Notes under the pieces: generated by a model
Told to the model about the DNA's origin: nothing
Databases searched by the model: none
Seen by the model: the letters and a program-made list of their open reading frames with translations, nothing else
Source: Desulfomicrobium sp.
GTDB lineage: Bacteria > Desulfobacterota > Desulfovibrionia > Desulfovibrionales > Desulfomicrobiaceae
Assembly: GCA_024709365.1 (NCBI GenBank)
Contig: JANJWV010000208.1
Coordinates: 1 to 33,074 of the forward strand
DNA: 33,074 nucleotides
Direction: 5' to 3'
Made by a program: the position numbers and the translations under genes
Part shown: piece by piece, positions 7,357-17,511 of the stretch
Position numbering within the stretch: the first letter of the stretch is position 1
How the letters are laid out: each line of letters begins with the position of its first letter

Positions 7357-10300
7357 TGGCGACGCTTCCGCAGCCCATACGCAGGAGAATCCTCCTCGCC
7401 CTGGCCGCCGTCCTTGCCGCGACGGCCCTGCTCGCGGCCGTGGCCCTGGGCACCGGCCGCGGCAGGCAGGCGCTCTTGGACACCATCGGCGGCCTGACGG
7501 CCGGGCCGCAGTTCCGTCTCGAAATGCGGGGCCTGCGCTTGGGAGGGGAATGGAATCTTGAAGAGCTGACCGTCAGCGACGCCGCGGGGCCATGGCTGCG
7601 CGCGAAAGACATCGGCGTCCGCCCCGTGCTGGGGGATCTGTTCCTCGGCCGCATCACCCTGGACCATCTGGGGGTGGAGGCCCTCGACGTGGACCGTCTC
7701 CCGGCCGCCGGGGAATCCGGGGGCGGTTCGGGCCTGCCTGGGCTTCGCATCCGCAGCATCGACGCCGGCGAGATCCGGATCGGACAGGCGGTGGCCGGGC
7801 ACGAGGCGCTCCTCTCCCTCCACGGCGCCGCCGAGCTTGACGCGCGGGAAGCGCGAGTCCGTCTGCAGCTGGCGCGGCTCGACCGCGACGGCGACGCCCT
7901 GGGGCTTGACGGGCGGGTTCATTTCGCCGGCCGCGAGCTGGACGTGCGCCTGGATCTGCATGAAGCTCCGGGTGGCCTGCTGCACACCCTCGCCAACGTG
8001 AACGGCACCGAGGGAATATCCCTGAACGTTTCGGGCGGCGGGCCTTTCCGCGCCTGTCCGCTGACCCTGGAGGGCAGCCTGTCCGATGTCCTGACGCTCT
8101 CCGGCAACGCCACCCTGAATCTCGATGACGGACCGCGGATGACGCTGCAGGCCGGCTTCACTCCCGGGTCTGCCTGGACCGATTGGTCGGGACTGCCGCC
8201 CGAGAGTGTCGACGTCACGGCCAGCGGCTCGTGGCGGGAACCGGCCCTGCACCTGGACAGGCTCGACGCGCGCAGCCGCATCGCGGACATCGGGGGCAAC
8301 GCCACCTGGGACAGCGCCTCGGGCGAACTCGACGCCCGGCTTGAAGGCCGGGCAAAAGACCTCAACACCTTCATGACGCCCGCCGTCAGTCCCGGAACGG
8401 CAACCGCCCAGGCCGAGCTGCGGCTGGACGGCGACGGTCTGCATGCACGCATGCAGGCCAGCCTCGCGGACTGGCGCTATTCGGGCAAGGCATTGTCCAC
8501 GGCGGAAGCGGACCTCGCCCTGGAAATGCCTGCGGAACTGAACCGCTGGCAGGCCCGGGGGGAAATGCGCGCCACGGCCCCCGACCTGCCCGAAGGCATG
8601 CGCACCTGGAGCGCCAACGCCACCCTGGACGGCGATTTCGAGTCCGTCTCCATCGGCGGGCTTCTCCTGGCCTCGGAAAAGGCGTCTCTCGACCTCAGCG
8701 GCCGGCTCGGCCGGGATATCGACGTTGCGGCCAGGGTCGACATGCGGCAGATCCCCATGGGAACCGCCGTGCCCGGCCTTTCGGGATCCTTCGTTTCGTC
8801 CCTGAGGGGTACTCTGGGGCCCGACGCGCGCAGCCTGTCCGGGGACTTGGCCGTGAACGCGACGGGCATCGAGGGTCTCCCCCGGGAGGTCGAAGAACTG
8901 CTGGGCCGCGACGGCCGCCTCCAGGCCGCCTTCGAGGCCGGTCCCGAACGCGTCCTGATCCGTGAAGCCGCGCTGCGCGCACGCACCCTGCTCACCATGA
9001 ACGGTGAGTTCGATCCGGTTTCGTCGCGTTTCCGGACCGAATTCGAAGCCACCCTGCCCGCCCTGCGCCGGGAGGGCCTGAGCCTACAAAATGGCGCATC
9101 CGTCCGCGGAACGGCCGAAGGCGCGCCGTCCTCTTTCAACCTGGATCTGACCGCGCAAAGCGGCGGCGTCGCGGCAGCCGGCCTGGAACTGAAGGGCCTG
9201 CGGGCCGGCGCCGAACTGAGGGGCCTCCCGAAACTTCCGGCCGTGAGCCTCACGGCCGAGGCGCAATCGGCAGGCCAGCCCGCAAGCCTGCGCATCGAGG
9301 CCGCGCCGGCCGGCCGGGACATGCGCGTCTCCCGCTTCCTGCTCGAAGCCCCGGGCACGAAGATCCAGGCCTCAGGCGACCTCGACCCGGCCACGCTGCT
9401 TTTCGCCGGAACCGTGGACGTTTCGAGCGAGGATCTCGGCGTCCCGGGGCGGATTCTGGGTCAGGACCTGCGGGGGAGCGTTGCCGCCAGGGCCGAATTG
9501 ACCAGGAGCAAGGACACCCAGCATGTCCGTGTCCAGGGCGGCGGCGAAGGCCTCGGTCTCATGGGCCTGGACATCGGCCGGGCGTCGGTCAAGGGCGAAA
9601 CGGTCTGGCCGGACCCGCTGCGCGGAACGAACATCCGGGTCGCCCTCGACTCGGTGGCCAAGGGCGCGCTCACGGCCGACCGGATCACGGGCTCGCTGCG
9701 GGGCGCGGGACAGGGGCTGGCTTTCGACCTGGGCCTGAGCCGCGCCTCGGCCCAGACCGACATCGAGGCCAAGGGGTTCTTTTCCCCATCACCGGCCCGG
9801 CTTCGCGTCGACACCGTGCAGGGCACCGTCCTGCGGGAACGGGTGCAGCTCGAATCCCCCCTCGACGTGACCTGGGGAGCCGGCCGGGCCGAGTGGCGCG
9901 AGGCGGTCCTCGGTTTCGGCCACGCCAGGCTGACCAGCCGGGGGACCGTCGCGCCGGACAGGACCGATATTTCGGCAGAACTGCGCGACATGGACCCGGC
10001 CATGCTCCGCGCCGCCTTTCCGGGCATGCCCAGGGCCCGCGTCAACGGGCGGCTGCACGTCCAGGGTTCTCCGACGAATCCCGATGCGACGCTGGAAATG
10101 GAGGCCCTGGACATCCGCGTCAGGGCGGCCGGAATCGGCAATCTTCAGGATCTCGGGGCGACGGCCCAGGTTTGCCTGCGGCGCGACCTGCTGGAAGCGA
10201 AAGCAACCGTGGATTCAACCAGCGGGATCGCCCTGGACGCGCAACTGGCCTGCCCCGTCCGGGCCGAACTGACATCCGTCGACGTGAGCCCCGGCGCCCC

Positions 10301-11564
10301 CCTCTCCGGCCGGATCGACGGATATGCCGAGCTCGCCACCCTGCCCACTCTCCTGCGCCTGGACGACCAGGCCGTGGCGGGCAAATGCGAACTCGACTTC
10401 AACGTCGGCGGGACATGGGCGAATCCGTCCCTGACCGGCGCGGCCAGGGTCCGGGGCGGACGCTACGAGAACTATCGCAGCGGCACGGCCGTGGAATCGG
10501 CCGACGTGGACGCCCTGGCCAAGGGGTCGATCATAGAGCTGAACGCCACGGCCACCGACGGAGAGGCGGGCAGAGTCGCCGGGCGCGGCACGGTGGATCT
10601 GGACGCCCTGACCTACGTCTTCGATGTGGATCTCGCGGCCTTCCGCCTGCTGCGCCTCGACCTGATCCAGGGCACGGCCGCGGGCCCCTTCCGTTTCGGC
10701 GGCGACCTGGACGCTGCCGCCCTGTCGGGCGACCTGACCCTGGACCCGGCCACCATCACCCTGCCCAGGTCCACGGCCAAGGAAGCGCCGCACATCGACG
10801 TCCGCGAGATCAACACGAATGCCACGGGAAATCACAAACCCGTTTCCGAACCGCGCTTCCTCATCGGCATGGACCTGAACGTGGGCATCCCCGCCCGGCT
10901 CACGGTCAAGGGTCGCGGCCTGGATTCGGAATGGGGCGGCCGCCTGCACATCGGCGGCAGCCATGTCCGCCCCGCCTTGAGCGGTGAGATGAACCTCCTG
11001 CGCGGCACCTTCGACTTCCTCGACCGCGTCTTCGACCTGACCAAGGGGTCCCTGCTGCTGAACGGTGAAACCCCGCCCAACCCCTTCCTGGACATGCTCG
11101 GCGAAACCCGGGTCCTGGACACACTCGTGCAGGTCCACCTGAATGGTCCGGCCAGGAATTTCCGCCTGAGCCTGACCTCGGTCCCGGCCCTGCCCCAGGA
11201 CGAACTCCTGGCAATGATCCTCTTCGGCCGTTCCATGCGCGAGATCTCCCCCCTGCAGGCCGTGGCCCTGGCCCAGGCCGCAGCGGAGATGACGGGCGTG
11301 GGGTCCGGCCTGGACGTGCTAGGCGCCGTCAAGTCCCGTCTGGGCCTGCAGGAGGTCGATGTTCGCAAGGATGAGGAGGACGAGACGTCCGTGGGGGTGG
11401 GCGGGTACGTCGGCGGGAAGTACTACATCCGGACGCAGCGCAGCGTGTCCGGACAGGACCGGACCAAGGTCGAGGTGCAGCTGACGCCGAAGATCAGCGT
11501 CGAGACGGAGGTCGGGACGGACTCCCGGCAGGGCGCCGGAATCAACTGGAAGCACGATTACTGA
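7356..11564 (+). CDS. tamB: TamB-like translocation/assembly module protein (1402 aa, DUF490 C-terminus)
   Basis: N-terminal TM anchor, long repetitive beta-rich protein, C-terminus NFRLSLTSVPALPQDELLAMILFGRSMREISPLQAVALAQA...YYIRTQRSVSGQDRTKVEVQLTPKISVETEVGTDSRQGAGINWKHDY. TGATG overlap with tamA. Confidence 0.92.
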   Translation: MATLPQPIRRRILLALAAVLAATALLAAVALGTGRGRQALLDTIGGLTAGPQFRLEMRGLRLGGEWNLEELTVSDAAGPWLRAKDIGVRPVLGDLFLGRITLDHLGVEALDVDRLPAAGESGGGSGLPGLRIRSIDAGEIRIGQAVAGHEALLSLHGAAELDAREARVRLQLARLDRDGDALGLDGRVHFAGRELDVRLDLHEAPGGLLHTLANVNGTEGISLNVSGGGPFRACPLTLEGSLSDVLTLSGNATLNLDDGPRMTLQAGFTPGSAWTDWSGLPPESVDVTASGSWREPALHLDRLDARSRIADIGGNATWDSASGELDARLEGRAKDLNTFMTPAVSPGTATAQAELRLDGDGLHARMQASLADWRYSGKALSTAEADLALEMPAELNRWQARGEMRATAPDLPEGMRTWSANATLDGDFESVSIGGLLLASEKASLDLSGRLGRDIDVAARVDMRQIPMGTAVPGLSGSFVSSLRGTLGPDARSLSGDLAVNATGIEGLPREVEELLGRDGRLQAAFEAGPERVLIREAALRARTLLTMNGEFDPVSSRFRTEFEATLPALRREGLSLQNGASVRGTAEGAPSSFNLDLTAQSGGVAAAGLELKGLRAGAELRGLPKLPAVSLTAEAQSAGQPASLRIEAAPAGRDMRVSRFLLEAPGTKIQASGDLDPATLLFAGTVDVSSEDLGVPGRILGQDLRGSVAARAELTRSKDTQHVRVQGGGEGLGLMGLDIGRASVKGETVWPDPLRGTNIRVALDSVAKGALTADRITGSLRGAGQGLAFDLGLSRASAQTDIEAKGFFSPSPARLRVDTVQGTVLRERVQLESPLDVTWGAGRAEWREAVLGFGHARLTSRGTVAPDRTDISAELRDMDPAMLRAAFPGMPRARVNGRLHVQGSPTNPDATLEMEALDIRVRAAGIGNLQDLGATAQVCLRRDLLEAKATVDSTSGIALDAQLACPVRAELTSVDVSPGAPLSGRIDGYAELATLPTLLRLDDQAVAGKCELDFNVGGTWANPSLTGAARVRGGRYENYRSGTAVESADVDALAKGSIIELNATATDGEAGRVAGRGTVDLDALTYVFDVDLAAFRLLRLDLIQGTAAGPFRFGGDLDAAALSGDLTLDPATITLPRSTAKEAPHIDVREINTNATGNHKPVSEPRFLIGMDLNVGIPARLTVKGRGLDSEWGGRLHIGGSHVRPALSGEMNLLRGTFDFLDRVFDLTKGSLLLNGETPPNPFLDMLGETRVLDTLVQVHLNGPARNFRLSLTSVPALPQDELLAMILFGRSMREISPLQAVALAQAAAEMTGVGSGLDVLGAVKSRLGLQEVDVRKDEEDETSVGVGGYVGGKYYIRTQRSVSGQDRTKVEVQLTPKISVETEVGTDSRQGAGINWKHDY

Positions 11565-11586
11565 GAAAGGCCGGGGTCGAGGTAGG

Positions 11587-11838
11587 CTACAGATCGTCCT
11601 CGGTCTCGGGGGACGCGGGCACGGCTTTGGCGGCCGCGACGAAAATCTCCTGGAGCGCCCTGCCCCTGTCCTGGGCCAGCTGCTTCCATTTCTTCTTTTC
11701 CTTCTTCACGGCTTCGATGGTCAGAAGCAGGTCCTGGATGGTGTGGGCCGGATACCCGTACTTGCCGTGCTTGCCCTTGCGCAGCTCTTCGTCGTTGCGC
11801 TCCTTGAGGGCCCGGAGCTGGCTGGAGGAGAGAATCAT
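11587..11838 (-). CDS. Small charged, probably helical protein (83 aa), unknown function
   Basis: MILSSSQLRALKERNDEELRKGKHGKYGYPAHTIQDLLLTIEAVKKEKKKWKQLAQDRGRALQEIFVAAAKAVPASPETEDDL. Starts 2 nt after the pilB-like stop codon. The 440-aa ORF call extends antisensically into an alternate frame of the upstream gene. Confidence 0.75.
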   Translation of the reverse strand: MILSSSQLRALKERNDEELRKGKHGKYGYPAHTIQDLLLTIEAVKKEKKKWKQLAQDRGRALQEIFVAAAKAVPASPETEDDL

Positions 11839-11840
11839 GG

Positions 11841-13949
11841 CTAACCGCTCACGGCCCGGACCTGGTCCATGTCCGTGTGCCCGTCCAGAACCTTGAGCAT
11901 GCCGTCCTGCTTGAGGCTCAGCATCCCTTCGGTCACGGCCTGGGCGCGGATTTCCTCGGTGGGCTTGCGATGCTTGATCTGCTGCTTGATGCCCGGAGAA
12001 TTGACCATGAGCTCGTGGATGCCGAGCCGGCCCCTGTAGCCGCCCACGCACTGGGCGCAGCCGACCTTCTGGTAAAGGGTCCGTGGGCCGGCCAGATACT
12101 CCCTGGCGTGGGTTTCCCAGCCGGGGCCGAACTCCAGGGCCATCTCGTCGATCTCCTGCTGCTGCGGCGTGTAAGGCTTCTTGCAGTTGGGGCACAGGGT
12201 CTTGACCAGGCGCTGGGCCAGGACGCACAGCAGCGAATCGGCGAAGTTGAAGGGGTCGAGGTCCATGTCCAGGAGGCGCGTCACGGTCTCGGGGGCGGAG
12301 TTGGTGTGCAGGGTCGAAAACACGAGGTGGCCCGTGAGGGACGATTCGACGCCGATGTGCGCCGTTTCCTTGTCGCGCATCTCGCCGATCATGATCACGT
12401 CCGGGTCGGCGCGCAGGAAGGAGCGCAGGGCCGAGGCGAAGGTCAGGCCGATCTTGGGGTTGACCTGCACCTGCCGCAGGCCCTCCTGGGTGATTTCCAC
12501 CGGGTCCTCGGCCGTCCAGATCTTGCGCTCGGGCGTGTTGATGTAGCTCACGGCCGAGTGCAGGGTCGTAGTCTTGCCGGAGCCCGTGGGCCCGACCACG
12601 AGGATCAGCCCGTAGGGCTTGTAGATGAGCTTCTCGAAGGCGGACTTGTTCCGGGGCAGCAGGCCCAGCTTGTCCAGGGGCAGGGGCTTGCCCGAGGCCA
12701 GGACGCGCAGGACCACGTCCTCCATGCCCTCCAGGGTGGGGATGGTGGCCATGCGGTATTCGACGACCTTGTTGCGGTCCGGGAGCTTGATCTTGATCTT
12801 GCCGTCCTGGGGCAGGCGACGCTCGGCGATGTCCAGGCTGGCCATGATCTTCAGGCGCGAGACGATGGGCCGGGCCAGGGGCAGGCGCACCTTGCGGAAC
12901 TCGTAGCACGTGCCGTCCAGGCGGAAGCGGAACATGCAGAATTTCGAGTGCGGGTTGGGCTCGATGTGGATGTCCGAGACGTTCTTGCGCCAGGCTTCCA
13001 CCAGCAGGGCGTTGACCATGCGCACGACCTCGCTGTCCGTGTCGCTGAGCTCCGCCTCGCCTTCATCGGCGGCCGAGACGACGTCTCCGGCCTCGACGTC
13101 CTCGTCGAAGGCCGCGGCCAGGTCCTCGCCGGCCCCGAACTGCTTGTAGAAATGCTCGATGTACTGCTCGATGTCCGCGGCCAGGGTGACCTTGGCCTGC
13201 ACGTTCGACGTGCCGTAGATGAAGCGGATCTCGTCCAGGCGCCCCAGGTCGAAGGGGTTGGTCATGAGCACCGTGATGGTGTTGCCTTCCTGGGAAAACG
13301 GAATCCAGCCGTAGCGCTTGAGAAAATCGGGGTCCAGGCGGCGCTTCTCGAAAAGCTCGAAGGGCGGCTCCTTGGACGCGGAGAAGGGCACGAACTCCGT
13401 GCCGTAGAAACGTGCCAGACTCTCGCCCAGGTCCTTCTTGGCGACCTTGAGTTCCTTGATGAGGACGCCGTCGGGGTCCTTGCCGTCGGCGGAAAGAACC
13501 CTGGAGAGCTGTTCGGCGGTGATGACGCCCTTGTCGAGCAGGTAGGAATAGCGGCTGCTGCTCGACGCCACGGGGCGAGGGGTGAGGGCCTTGATGCGCT
13601 GCTCGATGCCGGGAAACTCGGGGTCGAGCGTGCGGACCATTTCGAAGATCCGGCGCGCCTCGGCGACGTCTTCCTGATGCTGGTAGATGAGGCCGGCGCG
13701 GAAGTAGAGCTTGGCCGCGACCTTGGGCGGGTACTGGTTCTCCCCCAGCACCTTGAGGGTGACCTCGGCCTGCTCCTGGACCTTGCCGAGCTTGTTCAGG
13801 CTGTCGAGCATGAGCCTGACCAGGTCGTAGGTGCGCAGGCCCTGTGCATAGCCGCTGCGGCAGATGTTCAGCACGCCTGCGTAGTCGTCCTTGGCAAAGA
13901 GGCCCCAGGCCTTGGACAGGAGTTGTTCCTCTGTCAAAGGGGTTGACAT
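11841..13949 (-). CDS. GspE/PilB-family secretion/pilus assembly ATPase with TPR-like N-terminal extension
   Basis: Walker A GPTGSGKTTTLHSA, AEDPVEITQEGLRQVQVN, SFLRADPDVIMIGEMRDKETA, STLHTNSAPETVTRLLDM, CPNC...CAQC zinc motif, MshE-N-like middle segment. Confidence 0.92.
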   Translation of the reverse strand: MSTPLTEEQLLSKAWGLFAKDDYAGVLNICRSGYAQGLRTYDLVRLMLDSLNKLGKVQEQAEVTLKVLGENQYPPKVAAKLYFRAGLIYQHQEDVAEARRIFEMVRTLDPEFPGIEQRIKALTPRPVASSSSRYSYLLDKGVITAEQLSRVLSADGKDPDGVLIKELKVAKKDLGESLARFYGTEFVPFSASKEPPFELFEKRRLDPDFLKRYGWIPFSQEGNTITVLMTNPFDLGRLDEIRFIYGTSNVQAKVTLAADIEQYIEHFYKQFGAGEDLAAAFDEDVEAGDVVSAADEGEAELSDTDSEVVRMVNALLVEAWRKNVSDIHIEPNPHSKFCMFRFRLDGTCYEFRKVRLPLARPIVSRLKIMASLDIAERRLPQDGKIKIKLPDRNKVVEYRMATIPTLEGMEDVVLRVLASGKPLPLDKLGLLPRNKSAFEKLIYKPYGLILVVGPTGSGKTTTLHSAVSYINTPERKIWTAEDPVEITQEGLRQVQVNPKIGLTFASALRSFLRADPDVIMIGEMRDKETAHIGVESSLTGHLVFSTLHTNSAPETVTRLLDMDLDPFNFADSLLCVLAQRLVKTLCPNCKKPYTPQQQEIDEMALEFGPGWETHAREYLAGPRTLYQKVGCAQCVGGYRGRLGIHELMVNSPGIKQQIKHRKPTEEIRAQAVTEGMLSLKQDGMLKVLDGHTDMDQVRAVSG

Positions 13950-13973
13950 GCGTCTCGCTCACCCGTTGATCGA

Positions 13974-14006
13974 TTGCCGGGCGGCCCGAGAGAGGCCGCC
14001 CGGCAA
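13974..14006 (-). terminator. Perfect 13-bp stem/7-nt loop hairpin between ilvC and the pilB-like gene
   Basis: TTGCCGGGCGGCC-CGAGAGA-GGCCGCCCGGCAA. Located just after the ilvC stop. Weak T-tract, so intrinsic termination is not certain. Confidence 0.55.
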
Positions 14007-14011
14007 CGGTG

Positions 14012-15001
14012 TTATTTCTTCAGCCAGGCCATCATGCCGCGCAGGCTGTCGCCGACCTGCTCGACCTGATGCTCGTGGCTCTGACGGCGGCGGGCCAGGA
14101 AGAAGGGCAGGTTGGCCTTGTTCTCCAGGATCCAGTTGCGGGCGAAGGTGCCGTCCTGGATCTCTTCGAGGACCTTCTGCATGGCCTTGCGGGACTCGTC
14201 GTTGATGACCCGCGGGCCGGTCACGTAGTCGCCGTACTCGGCGGTGTCGCTGATGGAGTGGTGCATCTTCTTGAATCCGCCCTCGTAGAGCAGGTCCACG
14301 ATGAGCTTGAGCTCGTGCATGCACTCGAAGAAGGCGATCTCGGGCTGGTACCCGGCCTTGACCAGGGTCTCGAAGCCGGCGCGGATGAGCTCGCTCACGC
14401 CGCCGCACAGCACGGCCTGCTCGCCGAAGAGGTCCGTCTCGGTCTCTTCGCGGAAGGTGGTCTCAAGGACGCCGGAACGGGTCCCGCCGACGCCGGCCGC
14501 GTAGGCCAGGGCCTTGGCCAGGGCCTGTCCCGTGGCGTCCTGGTGCACGGCCACCAGGCAGGGCACTCCGCCGCCCTTCTCGAACTCGCGGCGCACGAGG
14601 TGGCCGGGGCCCTTGGGCGCGATCATGACCACGTCCACGTCCTTGGGCGGGATGATCTGGTTGTAGTGGATGTTGAAGCCGTGGCCGAAGACCAGGGTCT
14701 TGCCCGCGGTCAGGTTGGGCAGGATCTCTTCCTGGTAGACCTTGGGCTGGTACTGGTCCTGGACCAGGATCTGGATCAGGTCGGCCTTCTTGGCCGCCTC
14801 GGCCGCGCTGACGGGCTCGAAGCCGTGCTCGCGGGCCAGGTGCCAGTTGGCACCGCCGGGACGCTGGCCGATGATGACCTGCACGCCGGAGTCGCGCAGG
14901 TTCTGGGCGTGGGCGTGACCCTGGCTGCCATAGCCGATGATGGCCACGACTTTGTCCTTGAGTATATTCAGATCGGCGTCCTTGTCGTAGTAAACTTTCA
15001 T
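14012..15001 (-). CDS. ilvC: Ketol-acid reductoisomerase
   Basis: [39 protein letters not shown]...[15 protein letters not shown]...[14 protein letters not shown]. Confidence 0.98.
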   Translation of the reverse strand: MKVYYDKDADLNILKDKVVAIIGYGSQGHAHAQNLRDSGVQVIIGQRPGGANWHLAREHGFEPVSAAEAAKKADLIQILVQDQYQPKVYQEEILPNLTAGKTLVFGHGFNIHYNQIIPPKDVDVVMIAPKGPGHLVRREFEKGGGVPCLVAVHQDATGQALAKALAYAAGVGGTRSGVLETTFREETETDLFGEQAVLCGGVSELIRAGFETLVKAGYQPEIAFFECMHELKLIVDLLYEGGFKKMHHSISDTAEYGDYVTGPRVINDESRKAMQKVLEEIQDGTFARNWILENKANLPFFLARRRQSHEHQVEQVGDSLRGMMAWLKK

Positions 15002-15059
15002 GGTTTCTCCTTCTCTCGTGGTTCGTGATGCCCGCTGCCGGGCCCCATAGCCAAATGGA

Positions 15060-15548
15060 TCAGTCGGCGAGCTGCATGCTGCGCCGCATGGCCACGGTGC
15101 CGGCGCGGATGAACTCCTTCACGCCGAACCGCTGCAGCAGAGCCACGACGGCCTTGATCTTGCCCTGATCCCCGGTGATTTCGAGCGTCAGCTCGTCCGG
15201 GCTGACGTCGACGACCTTGCATCTGAAAATATCCGCGATGCGGAGCACCTCTGCCCGCTTGGAGTCCTCGGCCCCGACCTTCATGAGCACGATCTCGCGC
15301 TCCACGGCCTGCAGGTGGGTCAGGTCCACGACCTTGATGACCGTGATGAGCTTGTGCAGCTGCTTCATGATCTGTTCGATGATCTGCTCTTCGCCGCTGG
15401 TGCAGATGGTGATGTGGGAAACCCCGTTGTCCAGGGTCGGGCCGACGTTCAGGGACTCGATGTTGAATCCGCGGCCGCTGAACAGCCCGACCACGCGGGA
15501 CAAAACTCCGGGTTCGTTCTCGACGAGTATGGAAAGGACATGTCTCAT
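15060..15548 (-). CDS. ilvN: Acetolactate synthase small (regulatory) subunit
   Basis: [41 protein letters not shown] domain of the IlvH/IlvN family. Confidence 0.97.
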   Translation of the reverse strand: MRHVLSILVENEPGVLSRVVGLFSGRGFNIESLNVGPTLDNGVSHITICTSGEEQIIEQIMKQLHKLITVIKVVDLTHLQAVEREIVLMKVGAEDSKRAEVLRIADIFRCKVVDVSPDELTLEITGDQGKIKAVVALLQRFGVKEFIRAGTVAMRRSMQLAD

Positions 15549-15557
15549 GGCGGCCTC

Positions 15558-17246
15558 CTAAACCAGCAGCATTTCGGACAGGGCCGCGCCGGCCGGAACC
15601 ATGGGCGCGACATTCTCCTCGGGCTCCACGCGCACGTCGACGATGACCGGGCCCGGGTAGGCGAAGGCCGCTTCCAGCGTCGACTCGAGATCCTCGGCCT
15701 TGTCGACCAGATACCCCGCCGCCCCGTAGGCCTTGGCCAGGGCCACGAAGTCGGGGTTGGTGTGCAGGCAGGTGGCGCAGTAGTTCTTCTTGTAGAAGAG
15801 CTCCTGCCACTGCCGGACCATGCCCAGGTAGCCGTTGTTGAGGATGACGATCTTGACGGGCACGTTGTAGCTCACGGCCGTGGCCAGCTCCTGGATGTTC
15901 ATCTGGATGGAGCCGTCGCCGGCGATGTCGACGACCAGCCTGTCCGGGAAGGCGAACTGCGCGCCGATGGCCGCCGGGAAGCCGTAACCCATGGTGCCCA
16001 GGCCTCCGGAGGTCAGGAGGGTCCGGGGCTTCTTGTAGGTGTAGAACTGCGCGGCCCACATCTGGTTCTGCCCCACTTCCGTGGAGATGATGGCCTCGCC
16101 CCTGGACAGCTCGTAAATCTTCTCGACCACCCACTGCGGTTTGATGGCCCCGCCGTTCTTGGCGTAATTCAGGGGGTACGTGGCCTTCATCTGGGCCAGG
16201 GAGGCGTTCCAGTCGGAGTGCTTGTCCTTCCAGTCCACGCCCTTGATCCGGGCCACCTCCTCGATGAGCCCTTCGAGCCCCTGCTTGCAGTCGGCCACGA
16301 TGGGCACGTCGACGACCACGTTCTTGCTGATGGAGGTGGGGTCGATGTCGATGTGGATGATCTTGGCCCTTGAGGCGAAGGCGTTGACGCGGCCCGTGAC
16401 CCGGTCGTCGAAGCGCGCGCCCACGGAGATGAGCACGTCGCAGCTGTTGATGGCCATGTTGGCCGTGTAGGTGCCGTGCATGCCGAGCATGCCGAGCCAG
16501 TTCGGGTGGTCGCCCGGAAAGGCCCCCAGACCCATGAGGGTCGTGGTCACGGGCAGGTGGAACTCCTCCGCCAGCCTGGTCAGCGCCGCGGCGCTGTCCG
16601 AGGAGACCACGCCGCCGCCGGCGTAGATGACGGGCTGGCGGCTCAGGGCGATGAGCTCGGCGGCCTTGCGCAGCTGCTTGCGGTTGGGGTTCACGTTGGG
16701 GTTGTAGCTGCGGATGCTGATGCTCTCGGGATAGGAAAACTCAGTGACGGCGTTGACCACGTTCTTGGGCAGATCGATGAGGACGGGCCCCGGCCTGCCC
16801 GTCCTTGCGATATAAAACGCCTGCTTTATGGTCGTCGCCAGGTCGGCGACGTTCTTGACCAGATAGTTATGCTTGGTGCAGGGCCGGGTGATGCCCACGA
16901 TGTCGGCTTCCTGAAAGGCGTCGTTGCCGATCAGCTGCGTGGGCACCTGCCCCGTGATGACGACGAGAGGGATGGAATCCATGTAGGCCGTGGCGATTCC
17001 GGTCACGGTGTTGGTCGCACCGGGGCCGGACGTGACCAGGCATACGCCCACCTTGCCCGACGCCCGGGCGTAGCCGTCCGCGGCGTGGACCGCGGCCTGC
17101 TCGTGCCGGACGAGAATGTGTCTGATGGGATGCTTGGGCAGCTCATCGTAGATGTCGATGACCGCGCCGCCGGGGAAACCGAAGATGAGGTCGACCCCTT
17201 CCCGCTTCAGACACTCCATCAGAATCTGGGCACCGGTGAGCACCAT
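15558..17246 (-). CDS. ilvB: Acetolactate synthase large subunit
   Basis: [36 protein letters not shown]...[22 protein letters not shown]...[39 protein letters not shown]. Confidence 0.98.
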   Translation of the reverse strand: MVLTGAQILMECLKREGVDLIFGFPGGAVIDIYDELPKHPIRHILVRHEQAAVHAADGYARASGKVGVCLVTSGPGATNTVTGIATAYMDSIPLVVITGQVPTQLIGNDAFQEADIVGITRPCTKHNYLVKNVADLATTIKQAFYIARTGRPGPVLIDLPKNVVNAVTEFSYPESISIRSYNPNVNPNRKQLRKAAELIALSRQPVIYAGGGVVSSDSAAALTRLAEEFHLPVTTTLMGLGAFPGDHPNWLGMLGMHGTYTANMAINSCDVLISVGARFDDRVTGRVNAFASRAKIIHIDIDPTSISKNVVVDVPIVADCKQGLEGLIEEVARIKGVDWKDKHSDWNASLAQMKATYPLNYAKNGGAIKPQWVVEKIYELSRGEAIISTEVGQNQMWAAQFYTYKKPRTLLTSGGLGTMGYGFPAAIGAQFAFPDRLVVDIAGDGSIQMNIQELATAVSYNVPVKIVILNNGYLGMVRQWQELFYKKNYCATCLHTNPDFVALAKAYGAAGYLVDKAEDLESTLEAAFAYPGPVIVDVRVEPEENVAPMVPAGAALSEMLLV

Positions 17247-17251
17247 GGCTC

Positions 17252-17482
17252 CTATCCCTCCTGCTTCTTGTATTTTTCGAGCAGAGCCTGGATCCGGGTC
17301 TTCCCGGCCAGCTTCTTCTTCTTGTACTCCTTCACTTCGAGATCTTCAGCAGGAGAAAGCGCAGCTTTCCCCGAATACCGCTCCAGGATCTTCTCGAAGC
17401 CCACATGTTCCTCCCACAGAGCCTTGAGTTCCTCGTCGTGACCCATGTGGGCCGCAATCAGTTCGAGGTCTTGCTGTTCCAT
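17252..17482 (-). CDS. DUF465/YdcH-like small protein
   Basis: [82 protein letters not shown] upstream of the ATG at 17482. Confidence 0.8.
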   Translation of the reverse strand: MEQQDLELIAAHMGHDEELKALWEEHVGFEKILERYSGKAALSPAEDLEVKEYKKKKLAGKTRIQALLEKYKKQEG

Positions 17483-17511
17483 AGGATGTCTCCTTAGCGT
17501 TATGGTTATCC

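Noticed and set aside
11877-13946. 689-aa plus-strand ORF fully antisense to the pilB-like gene
   Set aside because: GC-rich shadow ORF (low-complexity V/G/L/A/D/H-rich translation, no recognisable domain); the opposite strand encodes a clear ATPase.
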